A stretch of 60,000 nt of DNA, taken from positions 20,710,001-20,770,000 of the forward strand of contig NC_079876.1 of assembly GCF_029227915.1 (NCBI RefSeq), in the 5' to 3' direction. Shown piece after piece: positions 35,771 through 48,051 of this stretch (positions within the stretch are counted from its first letter, which is position 1; every line of letters starts with the position of its first letter). A program made the position numbers and the translations under genes. Under the pieces are notes generated by a model. It saw only the letters and a list, made by a program, of their open reading frames with translations, searched no databases and was not told the DNA's origin. The stretch comes from Hydractinia symbiolongicarpus (lineage: Eukaryota; Cnidaria; Hydrozoa; Anthoathecata; Hydractiniidae).

Positions 35771-38700
35771 CCATGCGTTAACGCATGTTACCATCAGTCT
35801 ATACCTTCCACTCTCAATGGTCTACGACGTCCTAAGTCGTTTTTCATTGCGCTGTAGCTTTACAATGCCGTCAACTGCGTGCACAGGCTTCTAAATGCTG
35901 TTATATGGTCTTTTGCCGCCTAATAAAGTCCTTACACGTAAAACACGTGCTCCCTTGCGGTAGCGCAGGTTAGGATGGGTCTAGTTCTTCCACCCTCAAT
36001 GGATTACGACGTCCCAAGTAGTTCTTCATCGAGCCATGGCCTTACAACACCGTCAACTACGTGTACAGGCCTCTAAAGGCTGTTATATGGCCTTTTGCGG
36101 CCTAATAAAGGCCATACACGTAAAACACGTGCTTCCATGCGTTAACGCATGTTACCATCAGTCTATACCTTCCACTTTCTATGGTCTACGACGTCCTAAG
36201 TCGTTTTTTTTATTGCGCTATAGCTTTACAATGCAGTCAACTGTGTGCACAGGCTTCTAAAGGCTGTTATATGGCCTTTTGCGGCTTAATAAAGTCCTTA
36301 CACGTAAAACACATGCTCCCTTGCGTTAGCGCAGGTTACCGTCAGTCTATTCCTTCCACACTCAATGGACTACTACTTTCCAAGTCGTACTGCATCGAGT
36401 CATGGCCTTACAACACTGTCAACTGCGCGTACAGGCCTCTAAATTCTGTTATATGGCCTTTTGCCAAATAATAAAGGCCCTACACGAAAAACACGTGCTC
36501 CCTTGCGTTAGCGCAGGTTACCGTCAGTCTATTCCTTCCACACTCAATGGACTACGGCTTCCCATGTCGTACTCTATCGCGCCACTGCCTTACAACACTG
36601 TTAACTACGTGTACAGGCCTCTAAAGGCTGTTATATGGCCTTTTGCGGCCTAATAAAGTCCTTACACGTAAAACACGTGCTTCCATGCGTTAGCGCTCAT
36701 TACCATCGGTCTATACCTTCCAATCGCAATGATATACGACGTCCTAAGTCGTTTTTATTTGCGCTATACCCTTACAATGCCGTCAACTGCGTGGAAGAGC
36801 CTCTAAAGGCTGTTATATGGCCTTTTGATGCCTAATAAAGGTCTTAAATGGGAAACACGTAGTTCCACGTGCCCGTGCACGTTACGATGAGTCTAGTCCT
36901 TCCACACTCAATGGATTAGGACGTCGCAAGTCGTTCTCCATCGAGCCATGGTCTTACAACACCGTCAACTACGTGTACAGGCCACTAAAGGCTGTTATAT
37001 GGCCTTTTGCGGCCTAATTAAGTCCTTACACGTAAAACACGTGCTTCCATGCGTTAGCGCATGTTACCAGCGGTCCATTCCTTCCATTCTCAATGGTATA
37101 CGAGGTCCTAAGTCGTTTTTTATTTCCCTATAGCCTTACAATGCCGTCAACTGCGTGCACAGGCTTCTAAGGGCTGTTATATGACCTTTTGATGCCTAAT
37201 AAAATCCTAAATGGGAAACACGTAGTTCCACGTGCCCGTGCACGTTACGATGAGTCTAGTCCTTCCACACTCAATGGATTAGGACGTCGCAAGTCGTTCT
37301 CCATCGAGCCATGGTCTTACAACACCGTCAACTACGTGTACAGGCCACTAAAGGCTGTTATATTGCCTTTTGCGGCCTAATAAAGTCCTTACATTTAGAA
37401 CACGTGCTCCCTTGCGTTAGGGCAGGTTTCCGTCAGTCTATTCCTTCCACACTCAATGGACTACTACTTTCCAAGTCGTAGTGCATCGAGTCATGGCCTT
37501 ACAACACCGTCAACTACGTGTACAGGCCTATAAAGGCTGTTATATGGCCTTTTGCGGCCTAATAAAGGCCCCAGATTCTGTTATATGGCCTTTTGCCGAA
37601 CAATTAAGGCCATGCACGTAAAACACGTGCTTCCATGCGTTAGTTCAGATTACCATCGGTCTGTTCCTTCCACAATCAATGGATTACGACGTCCCTAGCT
37701 GCTTCTCACCACGCCATGGCCTTACAACACTGTGAACTACTTGTAAAGGCCTCTAAAGGCTGTTATATGGCCTTTTGCGGCCTTATAAAGGAATTACACG
37801 TAAAACACGTTCTCCCTTGTGTTAGCGCAGGTTACCGTCAGTCTTTCACACTCAATGGACTACGACTTCCCAAGTAGTACTGCATCGAGTCATGGCCTTA
37901 CAACACCGTCAACTGCGCGTACAGGCCTCTAAATTCTGTTATATGGCCTTTTGCCGAACAATAAAAGCCTTGCACGTAAAGCACGTGCTTCCATGCGTTA
38001 GCGCAGGTTACCATCGGTCTATTCCTTTCACACTCAATAGACTACGACGTCCTTAGCCTCTTCTCACCGAGACATGGCCTTACAACACTGTGAACTACTT
38101 GTACAGGCCTCTAAAGGCTGTTATATGGCCTTTTGCGGCCTAATAAAGGCCCTACACGAAAAACACGTGCTCCCTTGCGTTAGCGCAGGTTACCGTCAGT
38201 TTATTCCTTCCACACTCAATGGACTACGGCTTCCCATGTCGTACTCTATCGCGCCACTGCCTTACAACACTGTCAACTACGTGTACAGGCCTCTAAAAGC
38301 TCTTATATGGCCTTTTGCGGCCTAATAAACGCCATACACGTAAAATACGTGCTTCCATGCGTTAGCGCATATTACCATCGGTCTATACCTTCCAATCGCA
38401 ATGATATACGACGTCCTAAGTCGTTTTTATTTGCGCTATACCCTTACAATGCCGTCAACTGCGTGGAAGAGCCTCTAAAGGCTGTTATATGGCCTTTTGA
38501 TGCCTAATAAAGGTCTTAAATGGGAAACACGTAGTTCCACGTGCCCGTGCACGTTACGATGAGTCTAGTCCTTCCACACTCAATGGATTAGGACGTCGCA
38601 AGTCGTTCTTCATCGAGCCATGGCCTTACAACGCTGTCAACTACGTGTACAAGCCTCTAAATGCTTTTATATGGCCTTTTGCCTCTCAATAAAGGCAATA

Positions 38701-40217
38701 CACGTAAAACACGTGCTTCCATGCGTCAACGCATGTTACCATCAGTCTATACCTTCCACTCTCAATGGTCTACGACGTCCTAAGTCGTTTCTCATTGCGC
38801 TATAGCTTTACAATGCCGTCAACTGCGTGCACAGGTTTCTAAAGGCTGTTATATGGCCTTTTGCAACCTAATAAAGTCCTTACACGTAAAACACGTGCTC
38901 CCTTGCGTTAGCGCAGGTTACCGTCAGTCTATTCCTTCCTCACTCAATGGACTACTGCTTTCTAAGTTGTACTGCATCGAATCATGGTCTGACAACACCG
39001 TCAACTACGCGTACAGGTCTCCAGATTCTGTTATGTGGCCTTTTGCCGAACAATAAAGGCCTTGCACGTAAAACACGTGGTTCCATGCGTTAGCGCAGTT
39101 TACCGTCAGCCTATTCCTTTCACACTCAATGGACTACGACATACCCAGTCGTACTCCAACGAGCCACGGCCTTACAACGCTGTCAACTACGTGTACAAGC
39201 CTCTAAATGCTTTTATATGGCCTTTTGCATCTCAATAAAGGCCATACACGTAAAACACGTGCTTCCATGCGTTACCGCATGTTACCATCAGTCTATACCT
39301 TCCAATCTCAATGGTCTACGACGTCCTTAGTCGTTTTTCATTGCGCTATAGCTTTACAACACTGTGAACTACTTGTACAGGCCTCTAAAGGCTGTTATAT
39401 GGCCTTTTGCGGCCTAATAAAAGAATTACACGTAAAACACGTGCTCCCTTGCGTTATCGCAGGTTACCGACAGTTTATTCATTTCACACGCAATGGACTA
39501 CGACTTCCCAAGAAGTACTCCATCGAGCCACGGCCTTACAACACTGTCAACTACATGTACAAGCCCCTAAACGCTTTTATATGGCTTTTTGCCTCTCAAT
39601 AAAGGCCATACACGTAAAACACGTGCCTCCATGCGTACCATGTACCACTCCATATTACCATAGGTCTATACCTTCCAATCTCAATGATATACGACGTCCT
39701 AAGTCGTTTATATTTGCGCTATAGCCTTACAATGCCGTCAACTGCGTGGACGGGCCTCTAAAGGCTTTATATGGCCTTTTGATGCCTAATAAAGGTCTTA
39801 AATCGGAAACACGTAGTTCCACGTGTCCGCGCAGGTTACAATGAGTCTAGTCCTTCAACTCCCTCAATGGATTACAACGTCGCAAGTCTTTCTCCATCGA
39901 GCCATGGCCTTACAACACCGTCAACTACGTGTACAGGCCTCTAAAGGCTGTTATATGGCCTTTTGCGGCCTAATAAAGTCCTTACACGTAAAGCACGTGC
40001 TTCCATGCGTTAGCGCAGATTACCGTCGGTCTATTCCTTCCACACTCAATGGACTACGACTTTCCAAGTCGTACTGCATCAGGTCATGGCCTTACAACAC
40101 CGTCAACTACGTGTACAAGCCTCTAAATGCTTTTATATGGCTTTTTGCCTCTCAATAAAGGCCATACACGTAAAACACGTGCTTCCATGCGTTAGCGCAT
40201 GCTACCATCGGTCTATA

Positions 40218-40238
40218 TTATTATTATTATTATTATTC
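40218..40238 (-). repeat. 3' tail of the LINE, (TTA)7 on the plus strand
   Basis: About seven TTA units directly follow the interrupted monomer. Read on the element's own strand this is a TAA repeat at its 3' end, where target-primed reverse transcription starts. Confidence 0.75.
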
Positions 40239-40248
40239 ATTTATTTAT

Positions 40249-40302
40249 AGTTGACTAAGTATAAATACATATATAGCTAATAAAAGCTAGTTAATGTCAA
40301 CT
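40249..40302 (-). promoter_or_regulatory. Stem-loop in the LINE 3' UTR
   Basis: AGTTGAC (40249-40255) pairs exactly with GTCAACT (40296-40302). Inside it, TAGCT (40274-40278) pairs with AGCTA (40285-40289) across AATAAA. Such 3' stem-loops close to the tail are recognised by the reverse transcriptase in some LINEs. That role here is inferred from position. Confidence 0.5.
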
Positions 40303-40445
40303 TGAAAAGAAAGATTTTATAATATACAGTATAAATATAAGGCATAAAATATTTTTAGAAGTATACAATTTTTTAAACATTTGTGGTTGTATAAATTAAG
40401 TGAGTGTATAAGCAAATATGAAATTAGCGAGAGTACATCCGCGAG

Positions 40446-43345
40446 TCATATAAAACCAATTTGTGGGATGTATTTTCTACATAGTCTGCAGGAGCAGTTT
40501 GGTACCCACTTTTTAATTTGGGATTTAAAGGATTGCAAGGATGACATTTCTTTGATTCTTACTGGAATTTGTTGCCAGATTTTGTAACCGATGAAGGATA
40601 AAGTTTCTGTACCTTAGTAAACTGATTTAGCATTACGGCCAGTAAATTCTCGATTATTTCTTAGATTGTATTTTGGATTATAAACAGGAAAAATATCTTG
40701 CATTATTTCTGGAGCCATGTCGTTTTTTATTTTGTACATCTCAGTTGCAAGAGATTGTAGGTTTCGTTGGTGTACCGTAACAGAGCTGTCCTTATGAAGG
40801 AGGTCTGCGAAGGAAGAAGAACTGTCGCTATAGACTATCCGCAGTGCTTTTTCATGTATTCGATTAATACGATTGTTTAGAGCTCTGTAGTGAAACATCC
40901 AAACTAGAGGGCAGTAATTGAATTGCGAAATTACGAAGGAATTCATTAATAGTTTCTTCTTATTAAAGTTCATAAAAGATGTCATCCTTGTAAGCGCATT
41001 TAGTTTCTGACTCGCTTTTGCACAGAGTTTAGACACATGCAGATCAAATTTAAGTTTGTTATCGATAATGACTCCAAGTAGGCGTCCATGAGTGCTGCCT
41101 TTTATTACTGAGTTGCCTATCTGTGTACTTAATATTTCATTATCGCTTAAAAGCAAATGACACTTGTCATCATTTGCTTTCATTGCATTATTGTCAAACC
41201 ATGTAAACACTTTTTCAGACATGTTTTGAAGTTTAGTAACGACTTCCTTTGAGTCGTTACTGATAACATATGGTGTTGTGTCGTCTGCATAGCTCGCAAA
41301 TTCAATGTCATTAAAATCAAATTCAACTGAGAAAAGATCGCAGATAAATATGTTAAAAAGTAACGGGCCTAGAATAGATCCTTGCGGAACGCCAAACAAT
41401 ATTTCAAGCCATGAGCTATATGAATTTTTTATCTTTACTCTTTGAAATCTTCCACTCACATAACTCATAATTAGGCGTAGGGAATACATGTCAAATCCAT
41501 ATGCATGAAGTTTTGCGATCAGTAAATGATGTAGGAGACAGTCAAATGCTTTAGATAAATCAGTCAGAAGGGCTCCACATGCTTTACCTTCATCAACAGC
41601 CTTTTTCCATTTTTCAAGCATAAGAGTGAGACAGTGCTGAGCACTGTAGCCTTTCCTAAATCCACACTGAAACTTACTTAAGTATCGGTTAAAATAATCT
41701 TCAATTTGACGATACAGACATCTCTCAAAGATTTTTTAAAGGTTACTAAGAATGCTTGTAGGTCTGTAGTTTGATTTGTCAGATCTGTCTTTTTCTTTAA
41801 AAAGTGGTGTCACATCTGCCCTTTTCAAAAATTCTGGGTATTTACACAGATCAATTGCAGAGTTAACAGAGAAATGTAAAATTTCTAAATACTGATCTTC
41901 GTTTTCCTTAATTATTTTTGTTGGTATATCAGTTTCTTGGCATGCCTTGTGAATATTCAAATTTCGTATCTCTCTCCTGATTTCATCTTTTTCTACATGA
42001 TTGAAGGAAAAACCAGGATTGTAATCACCAATGTTTTTTTTATATTCAGTATACTTGGATGGTTTTCATATCGTTTAATAGCCTTCAAAACAGGGTCATC
42101 TACGTTTGAGCAAATTACAAGGATTGTGTCAGATAGTGTAAGATCCAGATTTTTTACAATATTCGTGAAGAAAGTGTTGAAAATGTTTGCAACCTTTTCA
42201 TCATCCGATATGATTTCTTCTTTTTCTATCAGTGTTATAATTTGGGTCGATGGTCCTTTATCAGACAAGAAAGGTTTTATAGTTTTCCAAAATGTCTCGG
42301 TAATTTTTTTAACATTTAGATTGTTGTAATAATCATATTTTTCTTTTCGAAATAGTGTGACACAAATATTTCTTTGTTGATTAAAAGCTAATCTATTTTC
42401 TTCTGTTCTATTTTTTAAGTATTTATTTCTAAGCCTACTTCTTTTCATAACAGCCTTATGCAGGGTCCTATTCATGAACGGTGATTGGTTTGCTCTTACG
42501 TATTTTTTTTTTAATGGCGCAATTTTGTTAAGGACTGATTTTGCACATTCATGAAAGTTTTCTAACTCATCATCTATCTTTTTTTTCGATTTTTCTATAT
42601 TTTGAAGTCGACATGTTAGCTCATAACAAAAACGTTCATTTGAAAAGTTTTTGTAATTCCTATATTTGATGATATGAGATTTTTGTTTCTGAAAATATAT
42701 TTTCATTACAGTGATGGCCATTTTATGGAAATCGGAGAGACCTGTTTCCAATGTGCTGGTGTTTTGGAAATAGTTATATCGATTTGTGAGAAAAAGATCA
42801 ATACACGATGGGTTATCAGGGTTTTTAAAGCATGTGGGGCCCTTCACGAGGCACTTAAGGTTGTAGAGTTCAGCAAATTCTGTCATGCTATTTTCGTTAA
42901 TTTCCGCATTAAAATCTCCTAATAGTAATATGTTGTCATAATTTGCGGACAAAACATCAAGACCGTTACCAATATTTTTTAGATGTTCAGATATAGCATT
43001 TTTGTGGTGGTTGTATGAGCAACAGAGCAGCCATTTTTTTTTTTCGCAGGTTTAGTTCGACAAAAAATCCTTCAAAATTGTCCGTACTAGTACTAGTTGG
43101 ATGCAACTGTTTTGATGGAATATCTTGACGTACATATAAGAGAATACCTCAACCTTTACTATTACGATCCAGACGAAAAGGCTTTGTGTAACCGTCAATT
43201 TTAAATTGAGCGGTAGGAAAAGAGCTATCAATTTTAGTTTCAGAGATTAAAAGAACATCAAGGTTTCCATCAATTGCATCAACTAGACAGTCGAATTTAT
43301 TTCGTACGGAATTAATGTTAATTTGTCCAAGAATAATCCTATATC
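40446..43345 (-). pseudogene. LINE ORF2: APE endonuclease and reverse transcriptase, with stops and frameshifts
   Basis: The endonuclease begins near GQININSVRNKFD (about 43,330) and shows SETK, GDFN (42908-42919) and the SDxH-type LSDFHKM (42725-42736), the active-site blocks that nick target DNA. The reverse transcriptase shows LLTDLSKAFDC, VPQGSILGPLLFNIF and YADD (41280-41291), the catalytic Asp pair. The C terminus ends with a Cys cluster (CSCRLC) before TGA 40446-40448. Breaks: TGA at 43149-43151, a shift in the T-run near 43,031-43,042, a shift in the T-run at about 42,032-42,040, TAA at 41736-41738, and TAA at 40614-40616, 56 codons before the true end. No function can remain. Confidence 0.85.
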
Positions 43346-44472
43346 GTTCAGCACATCCTTTATATAGGTGGTCATTGAGTTCGTCACATCTAATACCTTG
43401 ATCGTCATTTCTTGGAGTCAGACCAGATACGGATACGTTCATATTCGAGTGAATCAATGATGTTGCTAAATTAATTATATCGTTAGCTATAACCTCTGGT
43501 GCTACGTTTCTAGAAAGATCATTTGTGCCAACATGAAGGATGATGTTATCTGGCTTTTTCCTCATGGTTGGTTTGACGTATTCATACATGTCTTCTGTCG
43601 TAGCTCCAGGAAAGGATTTTAGTATAACTCTCTTGTTTTGGTTGTAGTCACGGGATTTGGTCATCTTGTAACCGTTGATGCCTTTTATTATACTGTCTCC
43701 TAGTATACATGTAATTTTTTTAGTGTTAATAATGTTATTAGCGTTATTAAGTGATTGCCTTTTTGTTGGAATGTTTTCTTTATTATTATGTACAATTATG
43801 TCTTCATTATTATGTACAATTAGTTCCTCATTATTATGTATAAAGTTATTATTATTATAAGTATCACCTCTAAAACTTTCTGTTATTTCAGAGTGATCAT
43901 TATTCTCATTATACAGATGTTCAAATCGATTTCGATGAACAAAGCTTTAGTTGTTATGGCGACTAACAGCTTCATTGTTGTTGCTAATGATTGTGCTTCT
44001 ATTTTTATTTTTTTTATTAACTGTTTGAAATGAATTAAAATTTTCTTGCTGTAGCGATTTTGTAGAATAGTTATGCTCGACTGAGTTTTCAACTAAAATT
44101 TTTATGATTTCGTTTTTACTTTGTATTTCTTGTCGCAAAAACTGAATTTCTTCCAATAAATTTGATTCCAGTTTATCCGTTCGGTCATTCTTATGAGCAA
44201 CTGAACAATTATTGACAAGTTTTGAAATTTGATTTGAGATAAGAGTGTTTATCTCACCTTTTACGTCTTCAAGGATAGAATCTCTCAGTGCGCTATATCT
44301 AGTTTTTTCATAGTGCTTATCAATCTTCTGCATTCAAAGTTGTATTGAGCTCTTTATATACACCTTTTTTAACAGTTACATTATTATGTTCAATATTCAT
44401 CTCTTCATTAATATCCTCAAGCATTTTGTTAAAAATATTTTCCTCGTCCGTTTTCACGTCCGTCGCCGCCAT
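43346..44472 (-). pseudogene. LINE ORF1: coiled coil plus SGNH-esterase domain, truncated
   Basis: ATG at 44472 opens MAATDVKTDEENIF, about 20 bases inside the element's 5' edge. A frameshift near 44,340 leads to a segment with a heptad pattern (LESNLLEEIQFLRQEIQSK) typical of ORF1 trimerisation. A second shift near 43,950-43,975 leads into an Asn-rich stretch with 8-residue repeats (IVHNNEDI) and then an SGNH hydrolase: ILGDSIIKG (GDS codons 43700-43692) and HVGTNDL (43518-43529). The last esterase block with the catalytic Asp/His is missing: the frame passes straight from the middle of the esterase into the endonuclease start, which implies an internal deletion. Esterase-type ORF1 is known in CR1-group LINEs. 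Confidence 0.7.
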
Positions 44473-47400
44473 TATTATTAATAAAAGGAACGATACCTTC
44501 CACTCTCAATGGTCTACGATGTCCTAAGTCGTTTTTCATTGCGCTATAGCCTTACAATTTCGTCAACTGCATGCACAGGCTTCTAAAGACTGTTATATGG
44601 CCTTTTACGGCCTAATAAAGGCCCTACACGTAAAACACGTGCTCCCTTGCGTTAGCGCAGGTTACCGTCAGTCTATTCCTTCCACACTCAATGGAATACG
44701 ACTTCCCAAGTCGTACTCTATCGAACCACGGCCTTACAACGCTGGCAACTACGTGTACAAGCCTCTAAATGCTTTTATATGGCTTTTGCCTCTCAATAAA
44801 GGCCTTGCACGTAAAACACGTGCTTCCATGCGTTAGCGCAGGATACCATCGGTCTATTCCTTCCAATCTCAACAGACAACGACATCCCAAGTCGTACTCC
44901 ATCGATCCATGGCCTTAAAACACCGTCAACTACGTGTACAGGCCTCTAAATGCTGTTATATGTCCTCTTGCCGCCCAATAAAGGCCTTACACGTAAAACA
45001 CGTGCTTCCATAAGTTAGCGCAGGTTACCATCGGTCTATTCCATCCACACGCAATGGACTACGACGTCCAAAGTCGTTTTCCATCTCGCCATAGCCTTAA
45101 AATACCGTCAACTGCGTGTACAGGTCTCTAACGGTTGTTACATGGCCTTTTGCCGCCCAATAAAGGCCTAACACGTAAAACACGTGCTTCCATGCCTTAG
45201 AGCAGGTTACCATCGGTTTATACCTTCCACTCTCAATTTTCTACGACGCCCTAAGTCGTTCTTCATTGCGCCATAGACCTAAAACACCGTCAACTTCGTG
45301 TACAGGCCTCTAAAGGCTGTTATATGGCCTTTTGATGACTAATAAAGGCCTTACATGCGAATCAAGTGGTTCCACGTGCCTGAGCAGGTTACCATCGGTC
45401 TAGTCCTTCCACTCTCAATGGTGTACGTCGTCCAAAGTCGTACTCCATCGATCCATTGCCTTACAACACTGTCAACTACGTGTACAGGCCTCTAAATGCT
45501 GCTACATGGCGTTTTGTCTCTCAATAAAGGCCTTACACGTAAAACACGTGCTTCCATGCGTTAGCGCATGTTACCATCGGTCTATTCCTTCCACACTCAA
45601 TGGTCTACGTCGTCCAAAGTCGTTTTCCATCGAGCCATGACTTTAGAACACAGTCAACTACGTGTACAGGTCTCTAAATGCTGTATATGGCCTTTTGCCG
45701 CCCATTAAAGGCCTTACACGTAGAACACGTGCTTCCATGCGTTAGCGCAGCTTACCATCGGTCTATTCTTTTCCCACTCAATGGACTACGATGTCCCAAG
45801 TCGTCTTCCATCGAGCCATGGCCTTACAACACTGTCAATTACGTGTAGACTCCTATGAATGCTGTCATATGGCCTTTTTCCGCCCTATAAAGGCCTTACA
45901 CGTAAAACACGTGCTTCCATGCGTTAGAGCTGGTTACCATTGGTCTATTCCTTCCACTCTCAATGGACTACTACGTGCCAAGTCACTTTCCAATGTGTCA
46001 TAGCTTTGCAACAACGTCAACTACGTGCGCAGACCTCTAATAGCTGTTTTATGGCCTTTGGACGCCCATTAAAGGCCTTACACGTAGAACACGTGCTACC
46101 ATGTTTTAGCGTAGCTTACCATCGGTCTATTCCTTCCACCCTCAATGGACTACGATGTCCCAAGTCGTTTCTCACCGAGCCATGGTCCAACAACACTGTG
46201 AACTACGTGTACAGGCCTCTGAATGCTGTCATATGGCCTTTTGCCGCCCAATAAAGTAAAACACATGCTTCCATGCGTTAGAGCAGGTTACCATTGGTCT
46301 ATTCCTTCAACTCTCAATGGACTATTACGTGACAAGTCACTTTCTAATGGGTCATAGCTTTGCAACACCGTCAACTACGTGCGCAGACCTCTAATGGCTG
46401 TTTTATGGCCTTTTGCAGAGTAATAAAGGTCTTACACGTAAAACATGTGGTTCCATGTGCTAGCGAACGTTACGATGGGTCTATTCCTTCCACTCTCAAT
46501 GGACTACGACGTCCCCCAAGTCGTTCTCCATCGAGCCATGGCCTTACAACACTGTCAACTACGTGTACAGGCCTCTGAATACTGTCATATGGCCTTTTGC
46601 CGCCCAATAAAGGCCTTACACGTAAAACACGTGCTTCCATGCGTTAGAGCAGGTTACCATTGGTCTATTCCATCCACACGCAATGGACTACGACGTCCCA
46701 AGTCGTTTTTCCATTGCGTCATAGCCTTACAATACCGTCAACTGCGTTCACAAGCGTCTAAAAGCTGTTGTATGGCCTTTTGATGCCTAAAAAAGGTCTT
46801 ACACGTGAATCACGTACTTCCACGTGCCCACGCACGTTAGCATAGGTCTAGTCCTTCCACTCTCAATTGACTACGACTTCCTAAGTCTTTCTACATCGAG
46901 CCATGGCCTTACAACACTGTCCACTACCTTTAAAGGCCTCTAAAGGCTGTTATATGGCCTTATGCAGCGTAATGAAGACCTCACACGTAAAACTCATGTA
47001 TCCATTTCCTAGCGCAGGTTACCATTGGTCTATTCCTTCCACACTCAATGGACTATAACGTCCCTAGCCGCTTCTCACCGAGCCATGGCCTTACAAAACA
47101 GTGAACTACGTGTACAGGCCTCTAAATGCTGTTATATCGCCTTTTGCCGCCCAATAAACGCTTTACACGTAGAACACGTTCTTCCATGCGCTAGCGCAGG
47201 TTACCATTGGTCTATTCCTTCCACACTCAATAGATTACGGCGTCCCTAGCCGCTTCTCACCGAGCCATGACCTTACAACACTGTGAGCTACGTGTACAGG
47301 CCTCTGAATGCTGTTATATGTCATTTTGCCGCCCAATAAAGGCCTTACACGTAAAACATGTGGTTCCATGTGCTAGCGAACGTTACCATGGGTCTATTCC

Positions 47401-48051
47401 TTCCACTCTCAATGGTCTACGACGCCCTAAGTTGTTTTTCATTGCGCCATAGATATACAACACCGTCAAATGCGTGAACAGGCCTCTAAAAGCTGTTATA
47501 TGGCTTTTGACGCTTAAAAAAGGTCTTACACGTGAATCACGTGCTTCGATAAGTCAGCGCAGGTTACCATCGGTCTATACCTTCCACTCTCAACGGAACA
47601 CGACGTCCCAAGTCGTACTCCATCGATCCATGGCCTTGCAACACTTTCAACTACGTGTGCAGTCCTCTAAATGCTGTTATATGGCATTTTGCAGCCTAAT
47701 AAAGTCATTACACGTAAAACCCTTGTATCCATTTACTAGCGCAGGTTACCATCGGTCTACTTCTTCCACTCTCAACGACTGCGACGGCCCAAGTCGTACT
47801 CCATCGAGCCATGGCTTTACAACACCGTCAACTGCGTGTACATGCCTCTAAAGACTGTTATATCGACTTTTGCCGCCCAATGAAGGCCTTACACGTAAAA
47901 CACGTGCTTCCATGCTTTAGAGCAGGTTACCGTCGGTCTATACCTTCCACTCTCAATGGTCTAGGACGCCCTAAGTCGGTTTTCATTGCGCCATAGATTT
48001 ACAACACCGTCAACTACGTGTACAGGCCTCTAAAGGCCGTTATATGGCCTT

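Larger units (their letters stand above)
6506..40217 (+). repeat. 182-bp satellite array, left arm (about 185 monomers)
   Basis: Head-to-tail monomers of 181-182 bp fill the stretch without non-satellite interruption. The period is clear from TGGCCTTACAACACCGTCAA-type anchors, for example ATG of that anchor at 10572, 10754, 11118, 11482 and 11664. Each monomer carries several short inverted repeats: TACGACTTTCCAAGTCGTA (8-bp stem, 3-base loop), CACGTAAAACACGTG, and GGCCTTT...AAAGGCC about the GCGGCC segment. CACGTG recurs about once per unit. Monomers near 6.5-9 kb are the most diverged. The open frames in it (60-130 codons, plus strand) drift because 182 leaves remainder 2 on division by 3; I see no gene. 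A centromeric or heterochromatic role is possible but unproven. Confidence 0.95.
40218..44492 (-). mobile_element. LINE retrotransposon (CR1/jockey-like), nearly complete but inactive
   Basis: The element reads on the minus strand from about 44,492 to a TAA-type tail at 40,218-40,238. Order of parts: ORF1 with coiled coil and SGNH esterase, APE endonuclease, reverse transcriptase with YADD, a 3' UTR of about 205 bp with a stem-loop, and the tail. An esterase in ORF1 and very short or no target duplication point to the CR1 group; the reverse transcriptase also resembles elements commonly labelled jockey. Several frameshifts in homopolymers and in-frame stops make it inactive. It splits one satellite monomer: the left flank ends GGTCTATA and the right flank resumes ATACCTTCC, with at most ATA duplicated. 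Confidence 0.85.

Noticed and set aside
6851-40158. Dozens of similar 60-130-codon open frames (beginning MALQHRQLRVQ or similar) that look like a protein family
   Set aside because: They are translations of the satellite in shifting phase. Indels are not multiples of three, neighbouring frames are equally open, and the same peptide stops at a fixed place in the second monomer.
41937-42922. Plus-strand open frames inside the LINE
   Set aside because: They lie antisense to the endonuclease and reverse transcriptase segments, which carry the catalytic motifs.
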